64,000 nucleotides of DNA from the NCBI RefSeq assembly GCF_000426645.1, contig NZ_AUFT01000001.1:310001-374000 (forward strand). The letters are read 5' to 3'. The translations under genes were made by a program, and so were the position numbers. The stretch's first letter is position 1; every line of letters starts with the position of its first letter. Source of the stretch: Nakamurella lactea DSM 19367 (GTDB taxonomy: Bacteria; Actinomycetota; Actinomycetes; Mycobacteriales; Nakamurellaceae). The notes under the pieces are model-generated. The model was not told the origin of the DNA. It did no database searches and saw only the letters and a list, made by a program, of their open reading frames with translations. This document shows positions 17,855-27,145 of the stretch, piece after piece.

Positions 17855-18470
17855 GCAGCAAGGCATGTCGGCGGCGGACGACCGCGCCGTAGCGGGCGTC
17901 GATCCGCATCCAGGCGTCGGTGGCGCTGACCCGCACCAGCTCATCGGGTGACGGTGGGGCAAAGCCCATGCCGGACAACGCCATCAGCATCCGCATCGGG
18001 ATCACCACCCGCATCCCGTTGCCGGACACGGTGATCGCCTCGCTGTCCAGCAACGCGGTAGAGGCGCCCCCGGCCGGGCCCGGGGCGCTCTTGGCCCGCT
18101 CGACCCCGGAGTCGGCCAGTTCGGCCAGGACCTTGGCCGGCACGTCGTCGACGGTGATCCAGCCCTGCTGCGGAGGCAACTGCGAGCGCCAGGCCGCGTC
18201 GATCACGGTGCCGGGGTCGACGTCGCCGGCGCTGCCGACGGCCAACGCGGACAACAGGTTCCCGGCATGAACCGTCGCGTCCGACGGCTGCAGGCCGGCG
18301 TGCACCGCGCGGGTGGCGAGGGTGTCGAACGGAGTGGTCGCCCACAGCCGGACCAATTCACCGTCGACCTTGAGCCGGATCGGCCCGACCGCGTCCCAGC
18401 GGGCCACCCGCCCCGCGAACGCCGCGGCGTCGTCGCGGTCCGCCTTGCCGGCGGGGTGCAGTAGGGCCAT
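17841..18470 (-). CDS. Conserved hypothetical protein, Rv2474c type
   Basis: A 209-residue protein of unknown function that takes the place of M. tuberculosis Rv2474c, downstream of the thioesterase and gdh. The N-terminal half (DDAAAFAGRVARWDAVGPIR, VRLWATTPFDTLATRAV) and the C-terminal half (ITVSGNGMRVVIPMRMLMAL, RYGAVVRRRHALLPLMF) are well formed, with no signal peptide or clear transmembrane span. No domain was recognised. It starts 2 bases after the thioesterase stop, so it belongs to the gdh operon. Its last codons coincide with an intergenic tandem repeat. Confidence 0.78.
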   Translation of the reverse strand: MALLHPAGKADRDDAAAFAGRVARWDAVGPIRLKVDGELVRLWATTPFDTLATRAVHAGLQPSDATVHAGNLLSALAVGSAGDVDPGTVIDAAWRSQLPPQQGWITVDDVPAKVLAELADSGVERAKSAPGPAGGASTALLDSEAITVSGNGMRVVIPMRMLMALSGMGFAPPSPDELVRVSATDAWMRIDARYGAVVRRRHALLPLMF

Positions 18471-18472
18471 CG

Positions 18473-18961
18473 TCAGCCGCCGTTGCCGGTGCTCTGGTCG
18501 ACGGTGCTGAGGTAGTCGGTGAGGAACTCGCGCTCGCCCTGGTCCAGCCGGCGCGGCCGGAAGGTGTCGGAGTTCACCGGTACCAGCACCGTCGACGCGG
18601 TGGCCGACAGAAGGCCGTCAACGGTCACCAGGTAGTCGATGGTGAACGCCGACCCGCCGAGCTTCAGCACGCCCATCGAGACGGTGACCTGCGCACCGAA
18701 CGGGATGGGCCGCCGGTACCTGATCTCCAGCTGCGAAACGACAATGCCCTCGGTGAGCCGATCGACTCCGCGATCCGTGGCCTCGACGAACAGCCAGTCG
18801 ACCCTGGCCTCCTCGAGCAGGGTGATGGTCCTCGCGTTGTTCACATGCCCGAAGGCATCCAGATCCGACCAACGAACCCTGACATCGGTGACGAACCGCC
18901 CGGCAACCGTCTGCCCCACCGGCACTCCTGTCGTTTCGGGTCCCGCGTTTTGCCGAACCAC
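18473..18961 (-). CDS. Hotdog-fold acyl-CoA thioesterase, Rv2475c type
   Basis: A 162-residue thioesterase of the 4-hydroxybenzoyl-CoA thioesterase/FadM type. The family motif VRWSDLDAFGHVNNARTITLLEEARVDW is present (shown here in parts: RWSDLDAFGHVNNA), with the catalytic Asp in SDLDAFGH. It ends with the SATASTVLVPVNSDTFRPRRL strand. It would hydrolyse an acyl-CoA of unknown chain. GTG start with an AGGGG element 6 bases upstream. It is 12 bases downstream of gdh and immediately upstream of the Rv2474c-like gene. Confidence 0.87.
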   Translation of the reverse strand: MVRQNAGPETTGVPVGQTVAGRFVTDVRVRWSDLDAFGHVNNARTITLLEEARVDWLFVEATDRGVDRLTEGIVVSQLEIRYRRPIPFGAQVTVSMGVLKLGGSAFTIDYLVTVDGLLSATASTVLVPVNSDTFRPRRLDQGEREFLTDYLSTVDQSTGNGG

Positions 18962-18973
18962 TGCGACCCCTGT

Positions 18974-21900
18974 CTACCGGATCATCGTCCTGACCTCGCG
19001 GGCGGCCACCGACAGCGCCGCCAGATCCTGCGCCGCGGTGTCGGAGATCTCCGTCAGCGTCGTTCGCGCCCTGGCCAACCGCGACGCGTTCTCGATCTCC
19101 CACTGGGCGATCTTGTCGGTGGCGTCCTGACCGGGCGAGGTGGTCGACAGGACGTCGGCCGTCAGCAGCCGCATCGAACGGTACAGGTCGTCGCGGACCG
19201 CCTGCCGGGCCAGCGCGTGCCAGCGGTCGCCTCGTTCCAAAGCGGTGACCTGCGAGAGCGTCCGGTCGAAGTCCAGGTGAGCCGACAGGCCGTAGTACAC
19301 GTCGGCGACCTCGAACGGATCCCGGTCCGTTTCCGTTGCCACATCGACGATATCGAGCAGGCTGAAGGTGTACAGGCTGTAGGCGACCCGCCGGGCCAGC
19401 TGGTGGTCGCAGTGCAGCTCGACGAGGCCGCCCGCATCACGGCCCACGTTCTCGTGCTCGACGCCGCGCAGCAGCTCTGGCATCTTCGGCGTCAGCGAGC
19501 CGACCACCTTCGCATACCGTTCGATCTCGCCGGACACGTCCAGCGGCTGCGGCCGCCGGACCAGGAACCAGCGGGCCGCCCGGTCGAGCAGCCGGCGGGC
19601 GTCCAGCAACAGCAGGTCCTGGGTGGCCGCCGGGATGGCGTTGTCCCGATCGGCGATGTCCGCCCAGAGCCTCGGCAGGTCGAACACCTCCGTCACGATC
19701 CGGTAGGCCCGCACCGCATCCGTGGTCGAGGCGGCGGTCTCCTCCCCGATCCGGAAGATGAAGCTGATCCCGCCGCCGTTGACCACGTCGTTCGCCGTCA
19801 TCGTGGTCACGATCTCCCGCGACAGCGGGTGCGCCGCAATGGCTTCGGCATACTGCTCGCGCATAGCCGTCGGGAAGTAGTGCGGCAGCATGCCGGCGAA
19901 GGCCGGGTCGTCCGGCAGATCACTGGCCAGCACCGCCCTGGCCGCTGCCGACTTCACATACGCCACCAGCACGCTCAGCTCGGGTGACGTCAGCCCTTCG
20001 CCGGCCGCGATCCTGGCCCGGATGGCTTCGTCGCTGGGAAGGAATTCCAGCGCCCGGTCCAGCCCCCCGTCGGCGACCAACGCGCCGATCAGCCGTTGGT
20101 GCACCGAAAGCATCGGTGCGGCATGCGCCCGCGATACCCCCAACAGCCGGTTCTGCGCGGTGTTGTCGGCCAGCACCAGCGAGGCCACCTCGTCCGTCAT
20201 CGACGACAGCACAGCGTTGCGGCCCTCGAAGGTGAGGCGTCCGTCGGCCAGTTCCGGGCTGAAGGCGATCTTGATGTTCACCTCCCGGTCGGAGGTGTCC
20301 ACCCCGGCCGAGTTGTCGATGGCGTCGGTGTTGATCCGTCCGCCACCCCTGGCGAATTCGATCCGGCCCAACTGGGTGACGCCCAGGTTGCCGCCCTCGC
20401 CCACCACCTTGACCCGCAGCTCGCCGCCATTCACCCGAACCGGGTCGTTGGCCTTGTCGCCGACCGCGGCGTTGGTTTCGCTCGCCGACTTGATGTAGGT
20501 GCCGATCCCGCCGTTCCACAGCAGGTCGACCGGTGCCAGCAGCACCGCCCTGATCAGCTCGACCGGCGACAGCGCGGCGACCCCGGCAGGGATCCCCAAC
20601 GCCCTACGCATCTGCTCGGTGATCGGGATCGACTTCAGGGTGCGTGGCCACACCCCGCCGCCGGCTGAGATCAACGCCGGGTCGTAGTCGGCCCAGGATG
20701 AGCGGGGCAGCTCGAACAGCCGGCGTCGCTCGGCGAAACTGGTGGCCGCCACCGGGTCCGGGTCGATGAACACGTGCCGGTGGTCGAAGGCCGCGACCAG
20801 CCGCAGGTGTTCCGACAGCAGCATTCCGTTGCCGAACACGTCGCCGGACATGTCGCCGATGCCGACGCAGCTGAACTCCTGCGTCTGGGTGTCGACACCC
20901 AGCTCTCGGAAGTGGTGCTTGACCGACTCCCAGGCGCCCCGCGCGGTGATCCCCATACCCTTGTGGTCGTAGCCGGCACTGCCACCGGAGGCGAACGCGT
21001 CGCCCAGCCAGAAGCCGTAGTCGGCCGCGACGCCGTTGGCGATGTCGGAGAACTTCGCGGTGCCCTTGTCGGCCGCCACCACCAGGTACGAGTCGTCAGC
21101 GTCGTGTCTGACCACCCGCTCCGGCGGAACCACCGCGCCCCCGACGCGGTTGTCCGTGACGTCCAGCAGCGCCGAGATGAACGCCTTGTAGCACGCGATG
21201 CCCTCGGCCTGCTGGGCGTCCCGGTCCGCGGCCGGGTCGCCGGTCGCCGGCGGGGGCTGACGAACCACGAACCCGCCCTTCGCACCGACCGGGACGATCA
21301 CCGCGTTCTTCACTTCCTGCGCCTTGACCAGTCCGAGGATCTCGGTGCGGAAATCCTCCGGCCGATCGGACCAGCGCAGGCCGCCTCGCGCGACGGCGCC
21401 GAATCGCAGATGCACACCCTCCACCTTCGGCGAGTACACCCAGATCTCGTGCACCGGTACGGGTTTCGGCATTCCCGGGATCTGGTGCGGGTCGAGTTTG
21501 AAGGACAGCGTGCCGCTCTGGTCGGCCCGATAGGCGTTGGTCCGCTGGGTCGCGGTGATCAGTTGCAGGAAAGATCGCAACATCCGGTCGGCGTCCAGAC
21601 TCGCCACCGAGTCCAGCGACTCGCCGATCCGTTCGGCGATCGCGATCTCGGCGTTCGCCCGGTCGTCATCGGCACCGACGTCCGCCGCGTCGAAGGCGTC
21701 CGGATCGAAGCGAGCGGCGAACAATGCGGCCAGGTCGGCGGTGATCTCCGGATACTGACCCAGGACCTGCTCGAAATATCCTTGGGTGTACGGAGAACCG
21801 ATCTGTTGCTGGTAGTGGGCGTAGGCGCGCAGGATGGCGATCTGCTTCCAATCCAGCCCGGCCGCCAACACCAGCCGGTTGAACCCGTCGATCTCGGCGT

Positions 21901-23848
21901 CGCCGCGCCAGCTGGCGATGAACGCCTCGGCGAACCGCTTCCTGGCGGCCTCCAGGTCGCCGTCGGACGGCAGCAGGCCCTCGGCGAAGGTCAGGCCGAA
22001 ATCGTAGATGTGGGAAGGGGTTCCGTCACCCCGGACCACGTCGTACGGCCGTTCCTCGACGACTCCCGCCCCCATACTCTGCAGCAGCGGGAACGCGCGG
22101 GTCAGGCTGAGCGTGCTTCCGGCGGTGTACAGCTTGAGCCGCCGGTGCACGTCGGAGGGCTGCTCGGGAATGGTGATGGACAGCGCCAGGTCGTCCGGAC
22201 CGGTCAGCGCGTCGACGCGGTCGAGATCGGCCACCGCGTCGGCGCCCCGGTAGTCCTCCTTGTATGCCTCGTCGAACGCACTGCTGTAGCGGGTCAGGAC
22301 CCCGGCGGTATCCAGGTCGTCCTCGCCGCCGACGGCCGCATCCAGCAGATCGTCGTTCCAGTCCCGCAGCGTGTCCCGGAGTTTCAGCGACAACGCCGAC
22401 GCGTCGACGTCGACACTCTCGCCGGGGGTGCTGACCAGGAACTGGACGGCGGCGAGTTCGGCGAGCCCCACCCTCGCCGTGTAGCGGATCTCCGAACCAC
22501 CGAGTTCCGTCATCAGCAGGTTCTGCAGTTTCAACCGATTCGCCGTTGTCCAGCGGTCGCGGGCCAGGAACACCAGCACTGCGACGAACCGGCCGTAGGG
22601 ATCGGGTTGCAGGAAGGCCCGCAGCCGACGCCGGCTGGAGCCGTGGACGACCTCACCGACCAGGTCGGCGACCTTCTCCGGGTCCGCCCAGAACAGCTCG
22701 GCCCGCGGCTGACCGGTGAGCAGGTCGATGACCCGCTGCCCGGTGTACGAGGTCGGCTCGGCGCCGACCGACGCCAGCACCTGCTGCACAGTGCGGCGCA
22801 GCAACGGAACGGTGGCCAGGTCGGCGTTCAGCGCGCTCGGCGTGAGCACACCCAGGATCCGGTGCTCGGTGCCGACCGTCCCGTCGGGGTCGCGCAACCG
22901 GACCGCGATCGAGAGTGGATTGCTGCCGGAGCCGATCACCGCGCCCCTGGCGGCCTGGGTGATCACCAGCAATCCGCCCTCGGCAGCGGTCTTGGTCATC
23001 GACGCGTCATCGAAGGCGGTCGCCTCTGCGGAGCCCGTGCGGTACACGCCCAGCCCGGTCTCGGCGCCCCGCTTCCGGGCGCCGCCGGGGAACGTGTCCC
23101 GCCGATAGCCGATCAGCGTCATGTTGCCCAGGGCAACCCAGTCGAGCAGGTCGGCCACCTCGGTGCTCTCGCCATAGGTGCCGCCATAGGTGCCGCCGTC
23201 GGTGCCGGCGTCGGTGGCGCCGTCGACAGGGTGCCGGCGGACCGCCGCGGCCGCTGCGGCCACCGCATCCGTCATTGCGGAGGTGTCGTCGACCACCGCC
23301 CGCACCTCGGCGAGCACGTCGGTGATCCGCTGCTCGATGGCTTCCGCCCGTTCGGCGTCCGACAGCCGGTCGATCAGCACGTGCATCCAGGATTCCTTGA
23401 TGCACTCCTTCTTCGCGGCGGCCTGCTCGGCGGGCGAACTCAGCGACAGGTCAGTGCGACTACGGACCTCGACCAGTTCACCGTCGGAATCCCGACGTAC
23501 CAACAGGATCGGGTGCTGGACCCGGAACACCCTGACTCCGGCCGCGGCCAGCGCCGCCACCACGGCGTCGACCAGATGCGGCATGTCGTCGTTGACGATG
23601 TCGACCACGGTCACCTGCTGCGCTTCCCCGGACCGGGTCCGCGGGTTGAAGACCCTGACCTTGCTGGTGCCCGGTGGCCGGTGGCGGCCCAGCCGCAGAT
23701 GGGTGTCAAGGATCGAGGTGGCCTCGGCCGCGGATACCGGCAGGTCCTCGGCCGGTAGATGGCGGAAGTACTCCTGGATCAGCACGGCCCGCTCCGGTTC
23801 GGCGGCGGCGGCCTCCGCGACAGCTGGTGGCGTGGCGGTGTGAGTCAT
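18974..23848 (-). CDS. gdh: NAD-specific glutamate dehydrogenase (large, 180-kDa type)
   Basis: A 1,624-residue GDH converting glutamate and NAD to 2-oxoglutarate, ammonia and NADH. An N-terminal regulatory region with ACT-like segments (about 1-600) precedes the catalytic core. The core signature GGLRWSDRPEDFRTEILGL and the lysine-bearing KNAVIVPVGAKGGFV are intact (near 820-860), followed by the Rossmann domain (GDMSGDVFGNGMLLS). Length equals the M. tuberculosis Rv2476c enzyme. The start was set to the ATG at 23848 because AGGAG lies 6 bases upstream; one codon earlier is a TTG. A Thr/Gly/Asp repeat lies near residue 215. First gene of an operon with the thioesterase and the Rv2474c-like gene. 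Confidence 0.96.
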   Translation of the reverse strand: MTHTATPPAVAEAAAAEPERAVLIQEYFRHLPAEDLPVSAAEATSILDTHLRLGRHRPPGTSKVRVFNPRTRSGEAQQVTVVDIVNDDMPHLVDAVVAALAAAGVRVFRVQHPILLVRRDSDGELVEVRSRTDLSLSSPAEQAAAKKECIKESWMHVLIDRLSDAERAEAIEQRITDVLAEVRAVVDDTSAMTDAVAAAAAAVRRHPVDGATDAGTDGGTYGGTYGESTEVADLLDWVALGNMTLIGYRRDTFPGGARKRGAETGLGVYRTGSAEATAFDDASMTKTAAEGGLLVITQAARGAVIGSGSNPLSIAVRLRDPDGTVGTEHRILGVLTPSALNADLATVPLLRRTVQQVLASVGAEPTSYTGQRVIDLLTGQPRAELFWADPEKVADLVGEVVHGSSRRRLRAFLQPDPYGRFVAVLVFLARDRWTTANRLKLQNLLMTELGGSEIRYTARVGLAELAAVQFLVSTPGESVDVDASALSLKLRDTLRDWNDDLLDAAVGGEDDLDTAGVLTRYSSAFDEAYKEDYRGADAVADLDRVDALTGPDDLALSITIPEQPSDVHRRLKLYTAGSTLSLTRAFPLLQSMGAGVVEERPYDVVRGDGTPSHIYDFGLTFAEGLLPSDGDLEAARKRFAEAFIASWRGDAEIDGFNRLVLAAGLDWKQIAILRAYAHYQQQIGSPYTQGYFEQVLGQYPEITADLAALFAARFDPDAFDAADVGADDDRANAEIAIAERIGESLDSVASLDADRMLRSFLQLITATQRTNAYRADQSGTLSFKLDPHQIPGMPKPVPVHEIWVYSPKVEGVHLRFGAVARGGLRWSDRPEDFRTEILGLVKAQEVKNAVIVPVGAKGGFVVRQPPPATGDPAADRDAQQAEGIACYKAFISALLDVTDNRVGGAVVPPERVVRHDADDSYLVVAADKGTAKFSDIANGVAADYGFWLGDAFASGGSAGYDHKGMGITARGAWESVKHHFRELGVDTQTQEFSCVGIGDMSGDVFGNGMLLSEHLRLVAAFDHRHVFIDPDPVAATSFAERRRLFELPRSSWADYDPALISAGGGVWPRTLKSIPITEQMRRALGIPAGVAALSPVELIRAVLLAPVDLLWNGGIGTYIKSASETNAAVGDKANDPVRVNGGELRVKVVGEGGNLGVTQLGRIEFARGGGRINTDAIDNSAGVDTSDREVNIKIAFSPELADGRLTFEGRNAVLSSMTDEVASLVLADNTAQNRLLGVSRAHAAPMLSVHQRLIGALVADGGLDRALEFLPSDEAIRARIAAGEGLTSPELSVLVAYVKSAAARAVLASDLPDDPAFAGMLPHYFPTAMREQYAEAIAAHPLSREIVTTMTANDVVNGGGISFIFRIGEETAASTTDAVRAYRIVTEVFDLPRLWADIADRDNAIPAATQDLLLLDARRLLDRAARWFLVRRPQPLDVSGEIERYAKVVGSLTPKMPELLRGVEHENVGRDAGGLVELHCDHQLARRVAYSLYTFSLLDIVDVATETDRDPFEVADVYYGLSAHLDFDRTLSQVTALERGDRWHALARQAVRDDLYRSMRLLTADVLSTTSPGQDATDKIAQWEIENASRLARARTTLTEISDTAAQDLAALSVAAREVRTMIR
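23171..23218. repeat. 12-bp in-frame tandem repeat inside gdh
   Basis: Four 12-bp units (two identical, two diverged) encode a TDAG/TDGG/TYGG/TYGE tetrapeptide series in the N-terminal regulatory region of the glutamate dehydrogenase. The unit length keeps the frame. Confidence 0.85.
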
Positions 23849-24050
23849 CAAACGCTCCTGATCATCGGCGCCCCATTGCGCCGTTTCGGTAACCCGAGCC
23901 TAACGGCCGCGGCGGCCCGCGGATGCCGCACCACCGGAAGTTCGCCCGGCTGTGGGGCACGTCTCGAATCGGGGCGGCGAACGGTCCGGCGGAGAGTCCT
24001 GCGGAGGTCGCCGGCGGTCGATCCCGGTGAACGGTCGAGCGGCGGCCGGA

Positions 24051-24500
24051 TCATCCGATCCCGAGCCGCTCCATTGCCTCGATCGCCGACTCGGCGGTGT
24101 CCGCCGCCTCGATCCGGACGTCCTCATCGCCGTCGCCTTCGCAGTGTTCGGCGACCGTCAGAATCGTCGCCAACTGCTCACGACAGCCGAGCACGCCCGG
24201 GATCTTCGCCGGGCCTTCGGCCGCCTCGGTCACCTGGCCGAGGAAGTACAGCAACTCGACCTTCGCCGCCGGGTCGGCGACCAGATCGCCGCGCAGCAGC
24301 CTGGCCACGTACCCGGCGACCGCCGGCGTCGCCTCGGTCGCCCGGCCGCCCGGAGCGATAGCGGCGTCCAGATGCTCGGTCGCCGCCCGGACCGCGTCCG
24401 GATCGGCCGACTTCAACGCCCGCAGATGCGCCGCTGTGTCGGTGGCCGGACCCAGGGCGTGCCGCACGCCGTCCAGGTCAGGTGGCGCGATGTCGACCAT
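24051..24500 (-). CDS. Helical hypothetical protein between ettA and gdh
   Basis: A 149-residue all-alpha protein rich in Ala, Glu and Leu, with HEAT-like helical pairs (AVAGYVARLLRGDLVADPAAKVELLYFLGQV by parts: VAGYVARLL, AAKVELLYFLGQV, CREQLATILTVAEHC). It ends EAADTAESAIEAMERLGIG. No signal peptide and no recognised family. Its leader contains three copies of an 8-base unit, GGGAGCAC in the coding strand (24504-24527), which supplies the ribosome site. It lies 34 bases after ettA on the same strand. The 202 bases to gdh hold no gene. Confidence 0.6.
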   Translation of the reverse strand: MVDIAPPDLDGVRHALGPATDTAAHLRALKSADPDAVRAATEHLDAAIAPGGRATEATPAVAGYVARLLRGDLVADPAAKVELLYFLGQVTEAAEGPAKIPGVLGCREQLATILTVAEHCEGDGDEDVRIEAADTAESAIEAMERLGIG

Positions 24501-24534
24501 GACGTGCTCCCGTGCTCCCGTGCTCCAGGTTGAC

Positions 24535-26217
24535 TCAGTCGCGGGTCAGCTTGCGGTGGGTGACCCGGTGTGGCTTGGCCGCGTCGACGCCGAGCCGTTC
24601 GACCTTGTTCTTTTCATAATCGGAGAAGTTGCCCTCGAAGAAGAACCAGGCCGCCTCGTTCTCCTCGGTGCCCTCCCAGGCCAGGATGTGGGTGCAGGTC
24701 CGGTCCAGGAACCAGCGATCGTGGGAGATCACCACGGCGCAGCCGGGGAAGTTCTCCAACGCGTTCTCCAGCGAGCTCAACGTCTCGACATCCAGGTCGT
24801 TGGTCGGTTCGTCCAGCAGCAGCAGGTTGCCGCCCTCCTTGAGGGTGAGCGCCAGGTTGAGCCGGTTACGCTCGCCACCGGAGAGCACACCTGCCGGCTT
24901 CTGCTGGTCCGGCCCCTTGAACCCGAACGCCGAAACGTAGGCCCTCGACGGCATCTCGACATTGCCGACCTTGATGTAGTCGAGACCGTCGGAGACCACC
25001 TCCCAGAGGTTCTTCTTCGGGTCGATCCCGGCCCGGCTCTGGTCCACGTAGCTGAGTTTGACCGTGTCGCCGACCTTGACGGTCCCGGCATCCGGCTGCT
25101 CGAGACCGACGATGGTCTTGAACAGCGTGGTCTTTCCGACGCCGTTCGGGCCGATCACCCCGACGATGCCGTTGCGCGGCAGGGTGAAACTCAGGTCCTC
25201 GATCAGCACCCGGTCGCCGTAGCCCTTCTTCAGGTCGGTGACCTCGACCACGATGCTGCCCAGCCGAGGGCCCGGCGGGATCTGGATCTCCTCGAAGTCG
25301 AGCTTGCGGGTGCGCTCGGCCTCCGCCGCCATCTCTTCGTAGCGCTCCAGCCGGGCCTTCGACTTCGCCTGCCTGGCCTTGGCGCCGGAGCGCACCCAGG
25401 CCAGTTCCTCGCGCAGCCGCTTCGACTGCTTGGCATCCTTGCGGCCCTGGATCTCCAGCCGGGCGGCCTTCTGCTCCAGGTACGTCGAATAGTTGCCCTC
25501 GTAGGCGTGCAAGCGGCCGCGGTCGACCTCGGCGATCCAGCTCGCCACGTTGTCCAGGAAGTATCGATCGTGGGTGACGGCGATGACGGCGCCGCCGTAG
25601 CTCGCCAGGAACTGCTCCAGCCACTGCACCGATTCGGCATCCAGGTGGTTGGTCGGTTCGTCGAGCAGCAGCAGGTCGGGAGCGCTCAGCAGCAGTCGGC
25701 ACAGCGCGACCCGGCGCCGCTCGCCGCCGGAGAGGATGTCGACCGGGGAATCACCCGGCGGGCAGCGCAGCGCGTCCATCGCCTGCTCGAGCTGCGAGTC
25801 CAGGTCCCAGGCGTTGGCGTGGTCGAGTTCGCCCTGCAGCTTGCCCATCTCGTCGCCGAGCGCGTCGAAATCGGCATCCGGCTCACCCATCGCCTCGGCC
25901 ACCGCGTTGTACCTGGCGAGTTTCGCGTAGAGCTCGCCGAACGCACCCTGCACGTTCTCCAGGACCGTCTTGTCCTCTTCCAGCTCGGGCTCCTGCATCA
26001 GGATCCCGACGCTGAAGCCGGGGGTGATGTAGGCCTCACCGTTCGACGGGGTGTCCAGGCCGGCCATGATCTTCAGGATGGTCGACTTGCCGGCACCGTT
26101 CGGCCCGACCATGCCGATCTTCGCGCCCGGGTAGAACGACATGGTGACGTCGTCCAGGATGAGCTTGTCGCCCACGGCCTTGCGGGCCTTCTTCATGGTG
26201 TAGATGAATTCCGGCAC
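24535..26217 (-). CDS. ettA: Energy-dependent translational throttle protein EttA (ABC-F)
   Basis: A 560-residue soluble ABC-F ATPase that binds the ribosomal E site and gates early elongation according to the ADP/ATP ratio. It has two ABC domains, each with Walker A (GPNGAGKST near 38-46, GPNGVGKTT near 358-366) and signature (LSGGERRRVALC, LSGGERNRLNLAL), and no membrane segments. The linker region (KQSKRLREELAWVRSGAKARQ) and an arm motif are present. It equals Rv2477c by place and length. GTG start with AGAGGGA upstream. The gene is downstream of the ssb-like gene. Confidence 0.95.
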   Translation of the reverse strand: MPEFIYTMKKARKAVGDKLILDDVTMSFYPGAKIGMVGPNGAGKSTILKIMAGLDTPSNGEAYITPGFSVGILMQEPELEEDKTVLENVQGAFGELYAKLARYNAVAEAMGEPDADFDALGDEMGKLQGELDHANAWDLDSQLEQAMDALRCPPGDSPVDILSGGERRRVALCRLLLSAPDLLLLDEPTNHLDAESVQWLEQFLASYGGAVIAVTHDRYFLDNVASWIAEVDRGRLHAYEGNYSTYLEQKAARLEIQGRKDAKQSKRLREELAWVRSGAKARQAKSKARLERYEEMAAEAERTRKLDFEEIQIPPGPRLGSIVVEVTDLKKGYGDRVLIEDLSFTLPRNGIVGVIGPNGVGKTTLFKTIVGLEQPDAGTVKVGDTVKLSYVDQSRAGIDPKKNLWEVVSDGLDYIKVGNVEMPSRAYVSAFGFKGPDQQKPAGVLSGGERNRLNLALTLKEGGNLLLLDEPTNDLDVETLSSLENALENFPGCAVVISHDRWFLDRTCTHILAWEGTEENEAAWFFFEGNFSDYEKNKVERLGVDAAKPHRVTHRKLTRD

Positions 26218-26366
26218 AGTTCCCTCTCGTATCCCTCAGGTTTATCCGGCGGCAGCTCGCTGATGGCCGGCCGGTCGCCACCGACCAGTCTGCCTCACTC
26301 CTACTCAGGTGTTGGACAGCGATCCGCGCGGCCGGGCGGAGACGCGGCGGGCGCTCATCGCCGCCA

Positions 26367-26394
26367 GGCCCGTTGCCAGGTGCGGCAACGGGCC
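26367..26394 (-). terminator. Hairpin terminator after the ssb-like gene
   Basis: An 11-bp perfect stem (26367-26377 with 26384-26394) closes a 6-base loop, 36 bases downstream of the ssb-like stop. There is no long U tract, which is common in high-GC genomes. Confidence 0.6.
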
Positions 26395-26429
26395 AGAGAG
26401 CGATCGGTGCCGCGATGGCCGCACCGGGA

Positions 26430-27005
26430 TCAGGAGACGGTGACCAGGTTGTCGTCATCCCGATCGGTCTGCGCATTTGCCCACGGATCGGACAGCGCGG
26501 CACCGGCGCCGTCGATACCCGACTCGCCCGCCACCGTGTCGTCAGCCGCTGTGTCGGAGGTCAGGGAGTCGTCAGCCGTGTCGTCAGTCGCGCTGGTGAC
26601 GGACCCGTTCCCCGTGTCCGAGGTGGCGCCGGCATTGAAATTGAGCCGCTGGAAGCGCGCCGAGCCGCGGGACAGATCATGGGCGACGATGTCCGCGACC
26701 ACCCGGGTCCGCCGATGCGAGGCCCCGTCCTGATCCACCCAGGAGTTCTCCTCCAGCCGGCCGTAGACCACCACCGGCTGCCCCTTCTGGATGCTCGAGA
26801 CCACGTTGTGTGCCAGTTCCCCCCAGCAGACCACGTCGGTGCCGTTGACCTCCGACTCCTTCCACTCGTTCGTCTGCCGATCGAGCCAACGGCGGTTGTT
26901 CAGCACCCTCAACCGCACCCGAAAGCGCGGATCCTCGCCGCCCGGCTCCGGTGTGTAGGCCACGTTCCCGGTGACCCATGCTGTTGCCTGTTGCTGCATC
27001 GACAT
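26430..27005 (-). CDS. Single-stranded DNA-binding protein paralogue, Rv2478c type
   Basis: A 191-residue OB-fold SSB-family protein. The fold spans about residues 5-115 (VTGNVAYTPEPG, FRVRLRVLNNRRW, VVCWGELAHNVVSSIQKGQPVVVYGRLE), with the aromatic residues used to stack on ssDNA. The tail is Thr/Asp/Ser-rich and acidic. It ends NLVTVS rather than the DDDIPF-like tip of the essential SSB, so this is an accessory paralogue. It takes the place of Rv2478c upstream of ettA. The first of two closely spaced ATGs (27005) is used. Confidence 0.85.
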   Translation of the reverse strand: MSMQQQATAWVTGNVAYTPEPGGEDPRFRVRLRVLNNRRWLDRQTNEWKESEVNGTDVVCWGELAHNVVSSIQKGQPVVVYGRLEENSWVDQDGASHRRTRVVADIVAHDLSRGSARFQRLNFNAGATSDTGNGSVTSATDDTADDSLTSDTAADDTVAGESGIDGAGAALSDPWANAQTDRDDDNLVTVS

Positions 27006-27145
27006 CGCCCTACCCCCTGCTCACAGTGTCGGCGGGCCGGTCGACCGCGCCGTGCCGTCACCGTGCTGGAAGATCGGGAACGGTTCAACCCGTCCCGGCC
27101 GGTCCTGTGGACAACCAGGATTGGGTGGACAACTGGGTCCTCGCT

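Noticed and set aside
20774-23758. 994-residue open frame on the plus strand
   Set aside because: It lies fully antisense to the intact glutamate dehydrogenase, has no recognisable domain and is rich in Arg/Gly/His/Val, typical of GC-rich antisense frames.
24051-24500. Immunity or anti-phage protein
   Set aside because: Helical composition alone is not evidence; no toxin, nuclease or defense gene is adjacent.
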